A DNA stretch of 64,000 nucleotides, from NCBI RefSeq assembly GCF_014198245.1, contig NZ_JACIHE010000006.1:62001-126000 (forward strand). The letters run 5' to 3'. Each line of letters starts with the position of its first letter. Positions within the stretch are counted from its first letter, which is position 1. The DNA comes from Bradyrhizobium sp. cir1. GTDB lineage: Bacteria > Pseudomonadota > Alphaproteobacteria > Rhizobiales > Xanthobacteraceae. The translations under genes were made by a program, and so were the position numbers. Shown piece by piece: positions 54,540 through 62,417 of the stretch. The notes under the pieces are model-generated. The model was given only the letters and a program-made list of their open reading frames with translations. It was not told the DNA's origin and did no database searches.

Positions 54540-54912
54540 GGCGCGCGGAGAGAAGATCGGTACGTTTGAACAGTAGAAAGGCCTGGGCACGTCCGGGTGA
54601 ATTTGGGCGATTGGCGGATATCGACCTAGGACGAATGGTTCCTGAAGCATCGCGGCAACATTCGGAAGATCGAGGTGGTCGTTCCCTATTTCCGGATGGG
54701 ACTTCAATTTCGTCCAAGGCACCGAGCGAATCCTGGCCTGCCATCGCCGCCATGCGGAGATGCATTCGAAGCTGTATGACCTGAGGATCGTCAATGTCCC
54801 CTTCGAGATCCCGCCCATCGAGATGCTGATGCAGTGGCACAAATACAGGGAGGACGATCCAGCTCTTTCCTGGTTTCGAGGCCTCATGCAATCAGTAGCG
54901 AAGGCAATCTGA
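54540..54912 (+). pseudogene. Decayed LysR-type regulator C-terminus
   Basis: On the plus strand, TFEQ-stop-KGLG, then WFLKHRGNIRKIEVVVPYF (after a TAG at 54627), and finally GTERILACHRRHAEMHSKLY and PFEIPPIEMLMQWHKYREDD up to the TGA at 54912, are read in different frames. They are the C-terminal half of a NodD/aromatic-type LysR regulator. Stops and frameshifts show decay. It starts where the divergent decayed hydrolase starts, so one deletion probably removed both N-terminal halves and the shared promoter. Confidence 0.68.
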
Positions 54913-54933
54913 CGCGTCCGAAGAACGATGCTG

Positions 54934-55686
54934 TCAATATGTCGCCCGGCCGCCAGACAGATCAAACACCGCACCCGTGCTAAACGAGCATTCCTCGCTC
55001 GCGAGCCAGCATACTAGCGAGGTCGCTTCCTCGACGGTACCGAACCGCCCGAGCGGTATCTTCGACAGCATAAAATCGATGTGCTGAGGGGTCATCTGCT
55101 CGAACAGCGGCGTTCTGATCGCCGCCGGCGTGATGCAGTTGACGCGGATACCCGTCGTGGCCGTTTCCTTGCCCAGCGATTTGGTGAGCGCGATCACGGC
55201 GGCCTTGGACGCGCTGTAGGCCGAAGCGTTCGGGTTGCCTTCCTTGCCCGCGACCGAGGCGACGTTGACGATGCGACCGTAGCCTCCCTTCTCCATCGCG
55301 CGGACAGCGGCGCGGTTACAGTAAAAGGCTCCGTTGACGTTGACGTCGAAGACCTTGCGCCAATCGCTGGCGGCGTAGTCCTTCACGGCTCCGTTCGGCC
55401 CGGTGATGCCGGCGCTCGCCACCAGAATGTCGAGCCGACCGCCCAGATCGTCGATGCTCCGCCGCATGGCCGTATCGACGGCGTCTTCCTCCGCGATGTC
55501 GACCGACTGCGTGTGTACCGCCCCGGCCTCCGCCGCTGCGGGGACGAGGACAGAGGCGTTCAAGTCCCACATGGAAACCCGGGCGCCTTCGGCCACCAGA
55601 CGACGCGCCACGCCGCGGCCGATGCCGGATGCCGCGCCGGTAACGACGGCGGTTCGTCCTTCAAATCTTCCCCTATAGGCGGTCAC
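54934..55686 (-). CDS. Short-chain dehydrogenase/reductase of the aromatic operon
   Basis: A 250-residue classical SDR. AVVTGAASGIGRGVA (about 12-26) is the cofactor motif, VASAGITG follows, catalytic Ser is in IVNVASVAGKEG and the YSASK pair is complete (Tyr, Lys). It starts with GTG at 55686, overlapping the preceding FAH-family stop by four bases, so it is translationally coupled. It closes the operon. Substrate unknown; acting on a ring-cleavage-derived acid or alcohol fits the position. Confidence 0.9.
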   Translation of the reverse strand: MTAYRGRFEGRTAVVTGAASGIGRGVARRLVAEGARVSMWDLNASVLVPAAAEAGAVHTQSVDIAEEDAVDTAMRRSIDDLGGRLDILVASAGITGPNGAVKDYAASDWRKVFDVNVNGAFYCNRAAVRAMEKGGYGRIVNVASVAGKEGNPNASAYSASKAAVIALTKSLGKETATTGIRVNCITPAAIRTPLFEQMTPQHIDFMLSKIPLGRFGTVEEATSLVCWLASEECSFSTGAVFDLSGGRATY

Positions 55687-56552
55687 GACCGCGCTCCCGC
55701 AGCGGGCGACCATTCGCGGGTTTGCTGGCGTTGCGTTCCGAGCCCCTCGATCCCGAGCGTCATGACGTCGCCCGGCTTGAGATAGATCGCAGCGGGCTTC
55801 TTGCCCATACCAACGCCAGGCGGCGTGCCTGTCGCAATGATGTCGCCTGGCATCAGCGTCATGAAGCGGCTGACGTAGCTGACGATCTCGGCACAATCGA
55901 AGATCATGGTCCGGGTGTTACCCGCCTGCATGCGTTGCCCGTTGACGTCGAGCCAGACGTCGAGCGCCTGGGGGTCGGTGACCTCGTCCGTCGTCACCAG
56001 CCACGGTCCGACAGGACCAAAGGTGTCGCAGCCCTTGCCCTTGTCCCAGGTGCCGCCGCGTTCCATCTGGTACTCGCGCTCGCTCACGTCGTTCACGATG
56101 CAGTAGCCCGCGACGTGTTCGAGCGCGTCGGCGCGCTCGACGTAGGAAGCTCGCGTGCCGATCACGGTGCCGAGCTCCACTTCCCAGTCGGACTTCTTCG
56201 AGCCCTTTGGCAGAACGACATCGTCGTTCGGGCCGCAGAGCGAGGTGATCGCCTTCTGGAAGACGATGGGCTCGGAGGGCAGCGGAAGGTTCGCCTCCGC
56301 CGCATGATCGGCATAGTTCAGACCGATCGCGATGAACTTTCCGACGCCTGCGATCGGCACGCCAAAACGCGGCTCGCCGGCGACGAGCGGCAGTGTGAAT
56401 GGAGCGATGGCGGCGATCTTCTGGAGCGCTGAACGCGACAGGTTGGCGGGGGTAAGGTCGCTGATGACATTTGACAGGTCGCGCAGGCGCGCCTGATCGT
56501 CGACGAGCCCCGGCTTTTCGGCGCCGGGATTGCCGAATCTAACGAGCTTCAT
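55683..56552 (-). CDS. Fumarylacetoacetate hydrolase family protein
   Basis: A 289-residue FAH-superfamily enzyme. IAIGLNYADHAAEANLPLPS, KSDWEVELGTVIGT, and MTLMPGDIIATGTPPGVGMG are the family signatures; the Glu-based metal site is visible in WEVELG. FAH-fold enzymes hydrolyse 4-fumarylacetoacetate, acylpyruvates or decarboxylate ring-cleavage products. Here it lies between an MhpD-type gene and an SDR in a meta-cleavage operon, so acting on a downstream 2-oxo acid is likely. ATG 56552 starts right before MKLVRFG. Confidence 0.9.
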   Translation of the reverse strand: MKLVRFGNPGAEKPGLVDDQARLRDLSNVISDLTPANLSRSALQKIAAIAPFTLPLVAGEPRFGVPIAGVGKFIAIGLNYADHAAEANLPLPSEPIVFQKAITSLCGPNDDVVLPKGSKKSDWEVELGTVIGTRASYVERADALEHVAGYCIVNDVSEREYQMERGGTWDKGKGCDTFGPVGPWLVTTDEVTDPQALDVWLDVNGQRMQAGNTRTMIFDCAEIVSYVSRFMTLMPGDIIATGTPPGVGMGKKPAAIYLKPGDVMTLGIEGLGTQRQQTREWSPAAGARS

Positions 56553-56571
56553 CTGGTGTTCCCTGGTTTGC

Positions 56572-57355
56572 TCAGGCGAACCGCGCAGAGACGGTGCCAA
56601 GCCCAGCGATATTGGCCTCGAAAGCGTCGCCCGGGTTCACCGCGACCATCGGGCCGAGCGCTCCGGAAAGCACGATGTCGCCGGCACGGAGCGGCCGCTT
56701 GCGACGGGCAAGTTCGCCGGCGAGCCAGGCCATCGCATTCAGCGGATTGCCGAGACAAGCCGCGCCGGTTCCCTTCGAGACGACCTCATCCTTCCTCGTC
56801 ATCTGCATCTGAAGAGCACGGAGGTCCAAGCCATCCAGCCGGCGCACGGGCCCTCCAAGAACGAAGAGGCCCGACGACGCGTTGTCGGCGACGGTATCGA
56901 CGATGCCGATATCCCAATTGGTGATGCGGCTGCCGACGATCTCGAGGGCGGGCATCGCGTAGGCCACCGCCCGCAGCACGTCGGCCACCGTGGGGCGCCT
57001 CGACCTCGACGTCCCGGTCAAGAAGGAAAGCCACTTCCGCTTCGATCTTCGGCTGAAGAACACGCCCTGCAGCGACAGGCTCGTCCTCGCCCACGATCAT
57101 ATCGGCGAAGAGAACTCCGAAATCCGGCCTGTCGACCCCGAGTTGCTTCTGCACGGCGCGCGAGGTCAGACCGATCTTGCTTCCGACCACGCGCCGGCCT
57201 TCCTTCTCCCAATGTGCGGTGTTCTCCTGCTGGATGGTATAGGCCCCATCGACGTCGAGGTCCGCCAACTGGGGTCGAATGGGCGCGATCGGAGTACCGG
57301 CGTAAGCGGCGCGGATCTGAGCGGCGAGTTCGCTGTGCTTGGCTTGCTGATTCAT
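56572..57355 (-). pseudogene. mhpD: 2-keto-4-pentenoate hydratase (MhpD type), frameshifted
   Basis: The 5' frame (start ATG 57355) has the hydratase N-terminus: LADLDVDGAYTIQQENTAHW, VVGSKIGLTSRAVQKQLGV and [20 protein letters not shown]. The 3' frame carries [20 protein letters not shown] and [20 protein letters not shown] to the stop at 56572. The switch is in a GGGG tract at about 56994-56997 (minus CCCC), one base longer than the expected GCG CCC ACG. Without it the product would be about 260 residues, normal for MhpD. Either a recent pseudogene or a base-call error; the operon around it is otherwise intact. Confidence 0.82.
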
Positions 57356-57366
57356 CTGAACGATCC

Positions 57367-58254
57367 TTATTTGCCTTTGCCGATCCGGAGGAATTCGATG
57401 TGGAGCCGATTGAACTGCTCGGCGTCCTCGAACTGGGGCCAGTGGCCGCAGCGGTTCATGACCACGAATTTCGAACCCGGAATCATGTCCGCGATCTGCT
57501 TTCCCTCCTCGGGCGTCGCGGTCGGATCGTGCGAGGTCCACACGACCATCGTGGGCGCCTTGATCGACCGGTATTGGTCGGCGGTGATCATGTTGGACCG
57601 GCGGATTTCCATCTCCTGCAGGCACATGATCCGCTTCATCGTGTCGGCGAATCCCGGCTGGGCGTAGATCGCGCGGCGGGTCTCGATCAGATCGTCCGAG
57701 ACCATGCTCTTGTTGCACATTAGGAATTCGAGGCGAGCCTTGATCCGCTCCCAGGAGGGGTCGGATGCAGCCTCGTTGGACAGCTTTTTCAGCCGCTCCA
57801 TCACCTGGGGGTGCGCCGTCCAGCCGCCAGCGGTGTTGAGGACGAGCTTCTCGACGGCAGCAGGACGATGCACGGCGAGATAGGTCGCGACCCAGCCACC
57901 CAACGATTCACCGCTGATCATCGCCTTGTCTCTGCCGAGCGTCTTGAGGACAGCGAGCACGTGGTCGGCGTAGTCCTTGACCTGGTAGTCGATGGCCGGC
58001 TTGTCGGTCCATCCATGGCCCAGCATGTCGATGGCGACGAACCAGAAGTGATCGGCGTGCGGACCGAAGTTTCTGGAATATGCCTCTGCATGGCCGCCGA
58101 CGCCGTGCAGCGCCAGGACGAGCGGCTTGGACGGGTCGCCCGATTCGATGCAGCGGGTTCGAATTCCGCCGGCGTCGATGAAGTGCTGTTTGAAGGAAAC
58201 GCCCCTCAGATCGGCCCAGACGCTGGAAAAGATTTCTGGTCTCGTGTCGCTCAT
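57367..58254 (-). CDS. Alpha/beta C-C bond hydrolase (MhpC type)
   Basis: A 295-residue alpha/beta hydrolase. LHGVGGHAEAYSRNF is the oxyanion-hole block, and the nucleophile elbow is SGESLGGW with Ser117. The His region MNRCGHWPQFEDAEQFNRL near the C-terminus completes the triad with the Asp in SHDPTAT. This matches the meta-cleavage product hydrolases (MhpC, BphD, CumD). It is between the flavin hydroxylase and the MhpD-type gene. ATG 58254 begins at the conserved start; the open frame before it is not coding. It would cleave the C-C bond of the extradiol ring-cleavage product. Confidence 0.88.
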   Translation of the reverse strand: MSDTRPEIFSSVWADLRGVSFKQHFIDAGGIRTRCIESGDPSKPLVLALHGVGGHAEAYSRNFGPHADHFWFVAIDMLGHGWTDKPAIDYQVKDYADHVLAVLKTLGRDKAMISGESLGGWVATYLAVHRPAAVEKLVLNTAGGWTAHPQVMERLKKLSNEAASDPSWERIKARLEFLMCNKSMVSDDLIETRRAIYAQPGFADTMKRIMCLQEMEIRRSNMITADQYRSIKAPTMVVWTSHDPTATPEEGKQIADMIPGSKFVVMNRCGHWPQFEDAEQFNRLHIEFLRIGKGK

Positions 58255-58276
58255 AGCTGGATCTCGTTGGTTGGCG

Positions 58277-60088
58277 TCAGGCGAAAAGCGGCGTGCCGCT
58301 GGGCTTTGACGGAGAGGAAGGCCTCTCGCGCGGGATGGCCGAAAAGTCCGGGAGATCGAGGACCGTCCGGATGGCTGCACTGAGCCGGTCGAGCGCCGCG
58401 CTTGTGTCGGACGTCCCCTCAATGTCGCGCCAGGCGACCACGCCGTCCGGCCGAACAAGCAGAACTCCGGCTTCCTCGATCTCGCGGATGCGCTGCCACT
58501 CGCAATAGAGGTCCTGCGCCTCGGGCGATCCCGTCACCACGACGCGCAGGAATGGCAGATCGAGGCGCAGCGCCGCCTCCTTCCATGCCGCGCCAGCGAG
58601 GCCGGTCACGACGGTGAAGAGGCCCTTTCCGGTCACGTCGAGCGTCGACACGCGCAAGCCGCCACGATCGACGAGCCACGCATGCGGGATCTTGGCACCC
58701 GGGCGCGACGTCGGCTGGTGGTAGAGGCCTCGATCTCGCCGCCACTCCTCCGGCTTGGCACCGACGTCTGGAATCACGGCCGAGGATTCGTACCGCTGGT
58801 TCATCTCGGTGCCCTGGGCATTGAACTCAGTTTGCTTCAGGTCCAGCGCTGCCTGCGCGGCCTTTCGGGCAGCCACGCCATCCGGCCCCGGATCCCGAAA
58901 GCGCGCGATGCCGGCCGCGACCGGGTTCTCCGCGCCCGGCACTCTGAAGCATGCGTTCAGCGGGGCGTAATCGAGCCGGGACTGGTTCGCCCGCAGCACG
59001 ATCTGCTTTCCAACCGGCGCCCGCTCCTGCGAGTAGCTTTCCAAGAGCTTCGGACCGGCCCATCCCTTCACTGAGTAGGCGAGCTTCCAACCGAGGTTGT
59101 GGGCGTCCTGGACGCAGGTGTTGTTGCCCAATCCGCTCGACGGCGGGTGCCGGTGGACCGCATCGCCGCCGCAGTGCACCCTGCCCTTTGAATACTGGGT
59201 CGCGTAGGCCTGGTTCACGTACCAGATCGACGTCCGGACGATGTCGATGTCGATCAATGGATCGCCGATCAGAACCTTGATCTTCGGAATGATCGCTTCC
59301 GGAGATAAGTCCGGCTCGCCCTTGCTGATGTCGAAACCCCAACCGGCGATCCACTGGGTCCAGGGATGCACGGCCCGCAGCAGTCCCATACCAATCTCGC
59401 CGAAACTCGCATCCGGCGTCACGATCCAGTTCAGGATGCTCGGCCGATGTTTGCTGTATTTGGTTAGGTCACAGTTGAAGACGGTGTAGACGGTGCCAGC
59501 GCGCGCCATCTGTCCTTCGATCGGCAGGCCCAGATGGTCCACCACCATCGAGCGCGCGCCGTCCGCGCCGACCATATAACGCGCGCGGACCGTGTACTCT
59601 CGCCCGTCGAGGCGATCGCGCAGCGTGGCCGTCACGCCGTCCGCATCCTGCTCATGCCGGACGTACTCGGTGTTGAATGCGAAGGTCGCGCCCTTCTCGG
59701 CCGCCTTCTGGAACAGAATTGGCTCAAGCAACGGTTGGATGATGTCGACCATGCCGCAGGGGCTTGCGCGCAGATAATCGCCGCGGCGGTCGTCGCCGGT
59801 CCCCCACGTCCGCATCCGGATCAGCTCGGAGCCGGCCAGGCTGGTCGTGAAGGTCGTGTCGCCCATGAGCTCCCAGGGGCTCGCGTACCGGGCCACGTCC
59901 TCCGCGATCCCGAGATCGCGGAAGACCTCGTTGGCGCGCTGGTTCGTGATGTGGGCGCGCGGGCTGTCGGCCATCCAGTTGCCGCGCGATACGATGTGAC
60001 TGCGAACGCCGCAATTGGCAAGCGCCAGGGCGGTCGTCGAGCCCGTGGGGCCGGCGCCGATGATGAGCACGTCCGTTTCGTATGCCAT
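58277..60088 (-). CDS. FAD-dependent phenol/3-hydroxyphenylpropionate-type hydroxylase (MhpA/TfdB-like)
   Basis: A 603-residue aromatic flavin monooxygenase. VLIIGAGPTGSTTALALA (8-25) is the FAD motif, MVGADGARSMVVDHLG the DG motif, and HCGGDAVHRHPPSSGLGNNT the second FAD motif. The C-terminal thioredoxin-like domain (VTGKGLFTVVTGLAGAAWKE, VLLVRPDGVVAWRDIEGTS) is intact. Its family hydroxylates phenols ortho to an existing hydroxyl, making catechols. It lies between the extradiol dioxygenase and the C-C hydrolase, so its product should feed them. The RPDGVVAWRD end is TfdB-like; the substrate is inference. Confidence 0.9.
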   Translation of the reverse strand: MAYETDVLIIGAGPTGSTTALALANCGVRSHIVSRGNWMADSPRAHITNQRANEVFRDLGIAEDVARYASPWELMGDTTFTTSLAGSELIRMRTWGTGDDRRGDYLRASPCGMVDIIQPLLEPILFQKAAEKGATFAFNTEYVRHEQDADGVTATLRDRLDGREYTVRARYMVGADGARSMVVDHLGLPIEGQMARAGTVYTVFNCDLTKYSKHRPSILNWIVTPDASFGEIGMGLLRAVHPWTQWIAGWGFDISKGEPDLSPEAIIPKIKVLIGDPLIDIDIVRTSIWYVNQAYATQYSKGRVHCGGDAVHRHPPSSGLGNNTCVQDAHNLGWKLAYSVKGWAGPKLLESYSQERAPVGKQIVLRANQSRLDYAPLNACFRVPGAENPVAAGIARFRDPGPDGVAARKAAQAALDLKQTEFNAQGTEMNQRYESSAVIPDVGAKPEEWRRDRGLYHQPTSRPGAKIPHAWLVDRGGLRVSTLDVTGKGLFTVVTGLAGAAWKEAALRLDLPFLRVVVTGSPEAQDLYCEWQRIREIEEAGVLLVRPDGVVAWRDIEGTSDTSAALDRLSAAIRTVLDLPDFSAIPRERPSSPSKPSGTPLFA

Positions 60089-60132
60089 TTTCCTGCTCCG
60101 CGATGCTTCCGCATTCGCGCGGGGTTAGTCGA

Positions 60133-61083
60133 TCAATGAGCGCCGTCGGCCTGCTTGGCCGCCATCATCGCCATGCCGGCGATCCAGCCCGGAATCGCTT
60201 CGTAGAATTCCTGGTCCATCTTGAAGTGACCGCCCGTCGAAAAGGCTCCGAAGGCGGCGACCCATGCGAGCACCTCGTTGGCGCCGCGTCCCGCGACTTC
60301 GCGGACCTTGCCGGTATCGAGCGCGTCGGCGCGCCAGATCTGGCCGCTGCGAAGGATCTCCATGAACTCCGCGTCCCACTCGGGATTGAGCGGCTGGCAC
60401 GGCCCCTTGCCCGCCTCGGCGAGAACACCCGCCTCGAGCACGCGCTTCTCGCGGGCCTCCTTGGCCTCCGCTGTCGGATTTCGGCCGTTGATCAGCCGCT
60501 CGCGGATTTCAGGCGGTGCATCCTTGATCGATGGAAGCGGTGGATCGTGCGAGAGTCCGCCGGACGCGGCAAACAGCACCCGCTTGCCGGACCACATTGC
60601 GAAGCGGCCAACGGATTCACCGAGCTGGCGAGCCCGGCGATAAGTCGGGACCGGCGGTGCGGCAGCGTTCACGAAGATCGGTAAGATCGGGATCGACTTG
60701 AAGTCACCGAGCATCGCCTCCCACAATTGGACGAAGCCGTGATCGACCGGCATGCGGTAGGACACCGCGACGTCGAAATCCTCGGCCCGCAAATGGTCGA
60801 TGAGTTCCAGCGCCGTCTTCTCCGGAACGTCCAGCGGGCCCGTCCCGCCTCCCCAGTCACCCAGGGACACGGCTCCGGCTCCGACGCAGAACGAGGGCAT
60901 CAGGTCGTAGAAGAAGCCGTTGAAGTGATCTGGCGCGAACTGGACGATGTAGTCCGGCGCGAACTCCTTCACGAAGCTTCCGAGACGTCCGAACGCGGTT
61001 CGAACGCGTTGCTCGGTCTCATTGCTGGCAGGCCCCTTGTACATCAGAGGAGTATGGGATGCGCAGACGATGGCGACTGACAT
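60133..61083 (-). CDS. mhpB: 2,3-dihydroxyphenylpropionate 1,2-dioxygenase-like extradiol dioxygenase
   Basis: A 316-residue class III (LigB-type) extradiol dioxygenase that opens a catechol ring beside the hydroxyls. The start MSVAIVCASHTPLM has the metal ligand His10, HFNGFFYDLMPSFCVGAGAV follows with His53, and the acid-base residues known from MhpB are in place: His115 (PVDHGF) and His179 (GGLSHD). The length matches MhpB. It requires Fe(II). It is followed 44 bases downstream by the flavin hydroxylase gene. The substrate should be a 3-substituted catechol such as a phenylpropanoid derivative. Confidence 0.93.
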   Translation of the reverse strand: MSVAIVCASHTPLMYKGPASNETEQRVRTAFGRLGSFVKEFAPDYIVQFAPDHFNGFFYDLMPSFCVGAGAVSLGDWGGGTGPLDVPEKTALELIDHLRAEDFDVAVSYRMPVDHGFVQLWEAMLGDFKSIPILPIFVNAAAPPVPTYRRARQLGESVGRFAMWSGKRVLFAASGGLSHDPPLPSIKDAPPEIRERLINGRNPTAEAKEAREKRVLEAGVLAEAGKGPCQPLNPEWDAEFMEILRSGQIWRADALDTGKVREVAGRGANEVLAWVAAFGAFSTGGHFKMDQEFYEAIPGWIAGMAMMAAKQADGAH

Positions 61084-61137
61084 GATCGAATTCCTTCGAA
61101 CGCCGAGTTGAGTTGTCGAACGATTGGCTGCGGCAGC

Positions 61138-62355
61138 CTACTTCTTCACCAGCGGGCATGGACTTTCAGAAAGCGGGCGATTGACGGAGTCACCAGGCAA
61201 CGTCTGCACGACGTTGTAGAGATCCCAATCGCCCTTGTTCTCTCCGGGCTTCTTCACCTGGAGCAGGTACATGTCGTGGATCATCTTGCGATCTGCGCGG
61301 ATGTACCCGTCGGCAGCGAAGAAGTCGTGCACCCGCTCCTTTTCCATCTGCTTCATCACTGTCGGAGCGTCGTCGGTGCCCGTCGCCTTGACCGCCTTCA
61401 GGTAGTGCGCGACGGACGAGTAGACGCCGGCATGGAAACCGGTCGGCATTTGCTTCGCCTTCGCGAAGAATTTCTCGGCCCAAGCGCGCGTTTCGGGCGT
61501 CCGGTCCCAATAAAACGGGGACACTTCGTAGGCATCGTGTGCGATCTTCAGGCCCACCGCGTGCACGTCCGTCAGCACCGATTGCAGCGGCACGATCTTC
61601 GCTTTCGCGCTCAGCCCAAATTCATCGGCCTGCTTCAGCGCCGTCACGGTATCGCCGCTGGAAGCCGCGATCGCGATGACGTTGGCGCCAGCGCTGGAGG
61701 CGGTCAGGAGAAAGGATGCGAAGTCGGACGTGTTCGGCGGAAACACGGAGTTGCCCACCACCTGGCCACCGTTGAGCTTGACCTGCTCTGACGTATCACG
61801 CGTCAGGGCATTGCCGTACGCCTGATCGACAGTCAGGAAATACCACTTGGTCCCGCCGGCCTCGATCACGGACTTGGCTGCACCCCTTGCGAGATTGTAG
61901 GTATCGACCGTCCACTGGACCGTGAGCGGCGAACAGGCCTTGCCGTTGAAGTCCGACGAGGTCGATCCCGAGAGCAGCATGATCTTGCTCTTCTGCGCCG
62001 CCATGTTCTGCACGGCGAAGCCGATCGGCGAGCCCTGCATGTCCGCAACGGCATCGACGCCTTCCACGTCGAACCAGCGGCCAGCAATCTGGGATCCGAT
62101 GTCGGGCTTGCCGGAATGGTCGGCCGAGATCACTTCGACGTTGAGCCCAGCGCCGAAGTCTTCGGCGGCCATCTGGGCGGCGACCACCGAGCCCTTGCCG
62201 TTCGCCATGGATGTCGGACCGGCGATGTCGGTCAGAACGCCGATCCTGACTTTGCCATCGCTGAGCTTCTGTGTGCTGCCGGCAGTCTGCGCTGCCGCTG
62301 GCGCCGCCAAGGCCAGACACACGGCCGCGGACAAATAAAGCCTTGTATGAACCAT
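61138..62355 (-). CDS. ABC transporter periplasmic binding protein (LivK type)
   Basis: A 405-residue binding protein of the branched-chain amino acid/aromatic acid (HAAT) type. A Sec signal (HTRLYLSAAVCLALAAPAAAQ) precedes VRIGVLTDIAGPTSMANGKG, the first conserved beta-alpha of the LivK/LivJ fold; VEVISADHSGKPDIGSQIAG and FAASFLLTASSAGANV-like segments follow. No permease or ATPase genes are in the window; they may lie beyond base 64000. It would deliver the aromatic acid released by the adjacent tannase-like enzyme. GGGAGG precedes ATG 62355, which is preferred to an upstream in-frame start. Confidence 0.9.
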   Translation of the reverse strand: MVHTRLYLSAAVCLALAAPAAAQTAGSTQKLSDGKVRIGVLTDIAGPTSMANGKGSVVAAQMAAEDFGAGLNVEVISADHSGKPDIGSQIAGRWFDVEGVDAVADMQGSPIGFAVQNMAAQKSKIMLLSGSTSSDFNGKACSPLTVQWTVDTYNLARGAAKSVIEAGGTKWYFLTVDQAYGNALTRDTSEQVKLNGGQVVGNSVFPPNTSDFASFLLTASSAGANVIAIAASSGDTVTALKQADEFGLSAKAKIVPLQSVLTDVHAVGLKIAHDAYEVSPFYWDRTPETRAWAEKFFAKAKQMPTGFHAGVYSSVAHYLKAVKATGTDDAPTVMKQMEKERVHDFFAADGYIRADRKMIHDMYLLQVKKPGENKGDWDLYNVVQTLPGDSVNRPLSESPCPLVKK

Positions 62356-62417
62356 TGTTTCCTCCCGTCGTCGCCTGTTAGGAATCCGGATCGTTTCCAT
62401 GTCGCAGCCTCGTGTCG

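Noticed and set aside
54088..54891. A 267-codon minus-strand open frame read as one gene
   Set aside because: Only its last third looks like protein family sequence (an esterase C-terminus). The first part lies over the plus-strand LysR remnant and has no coding character.
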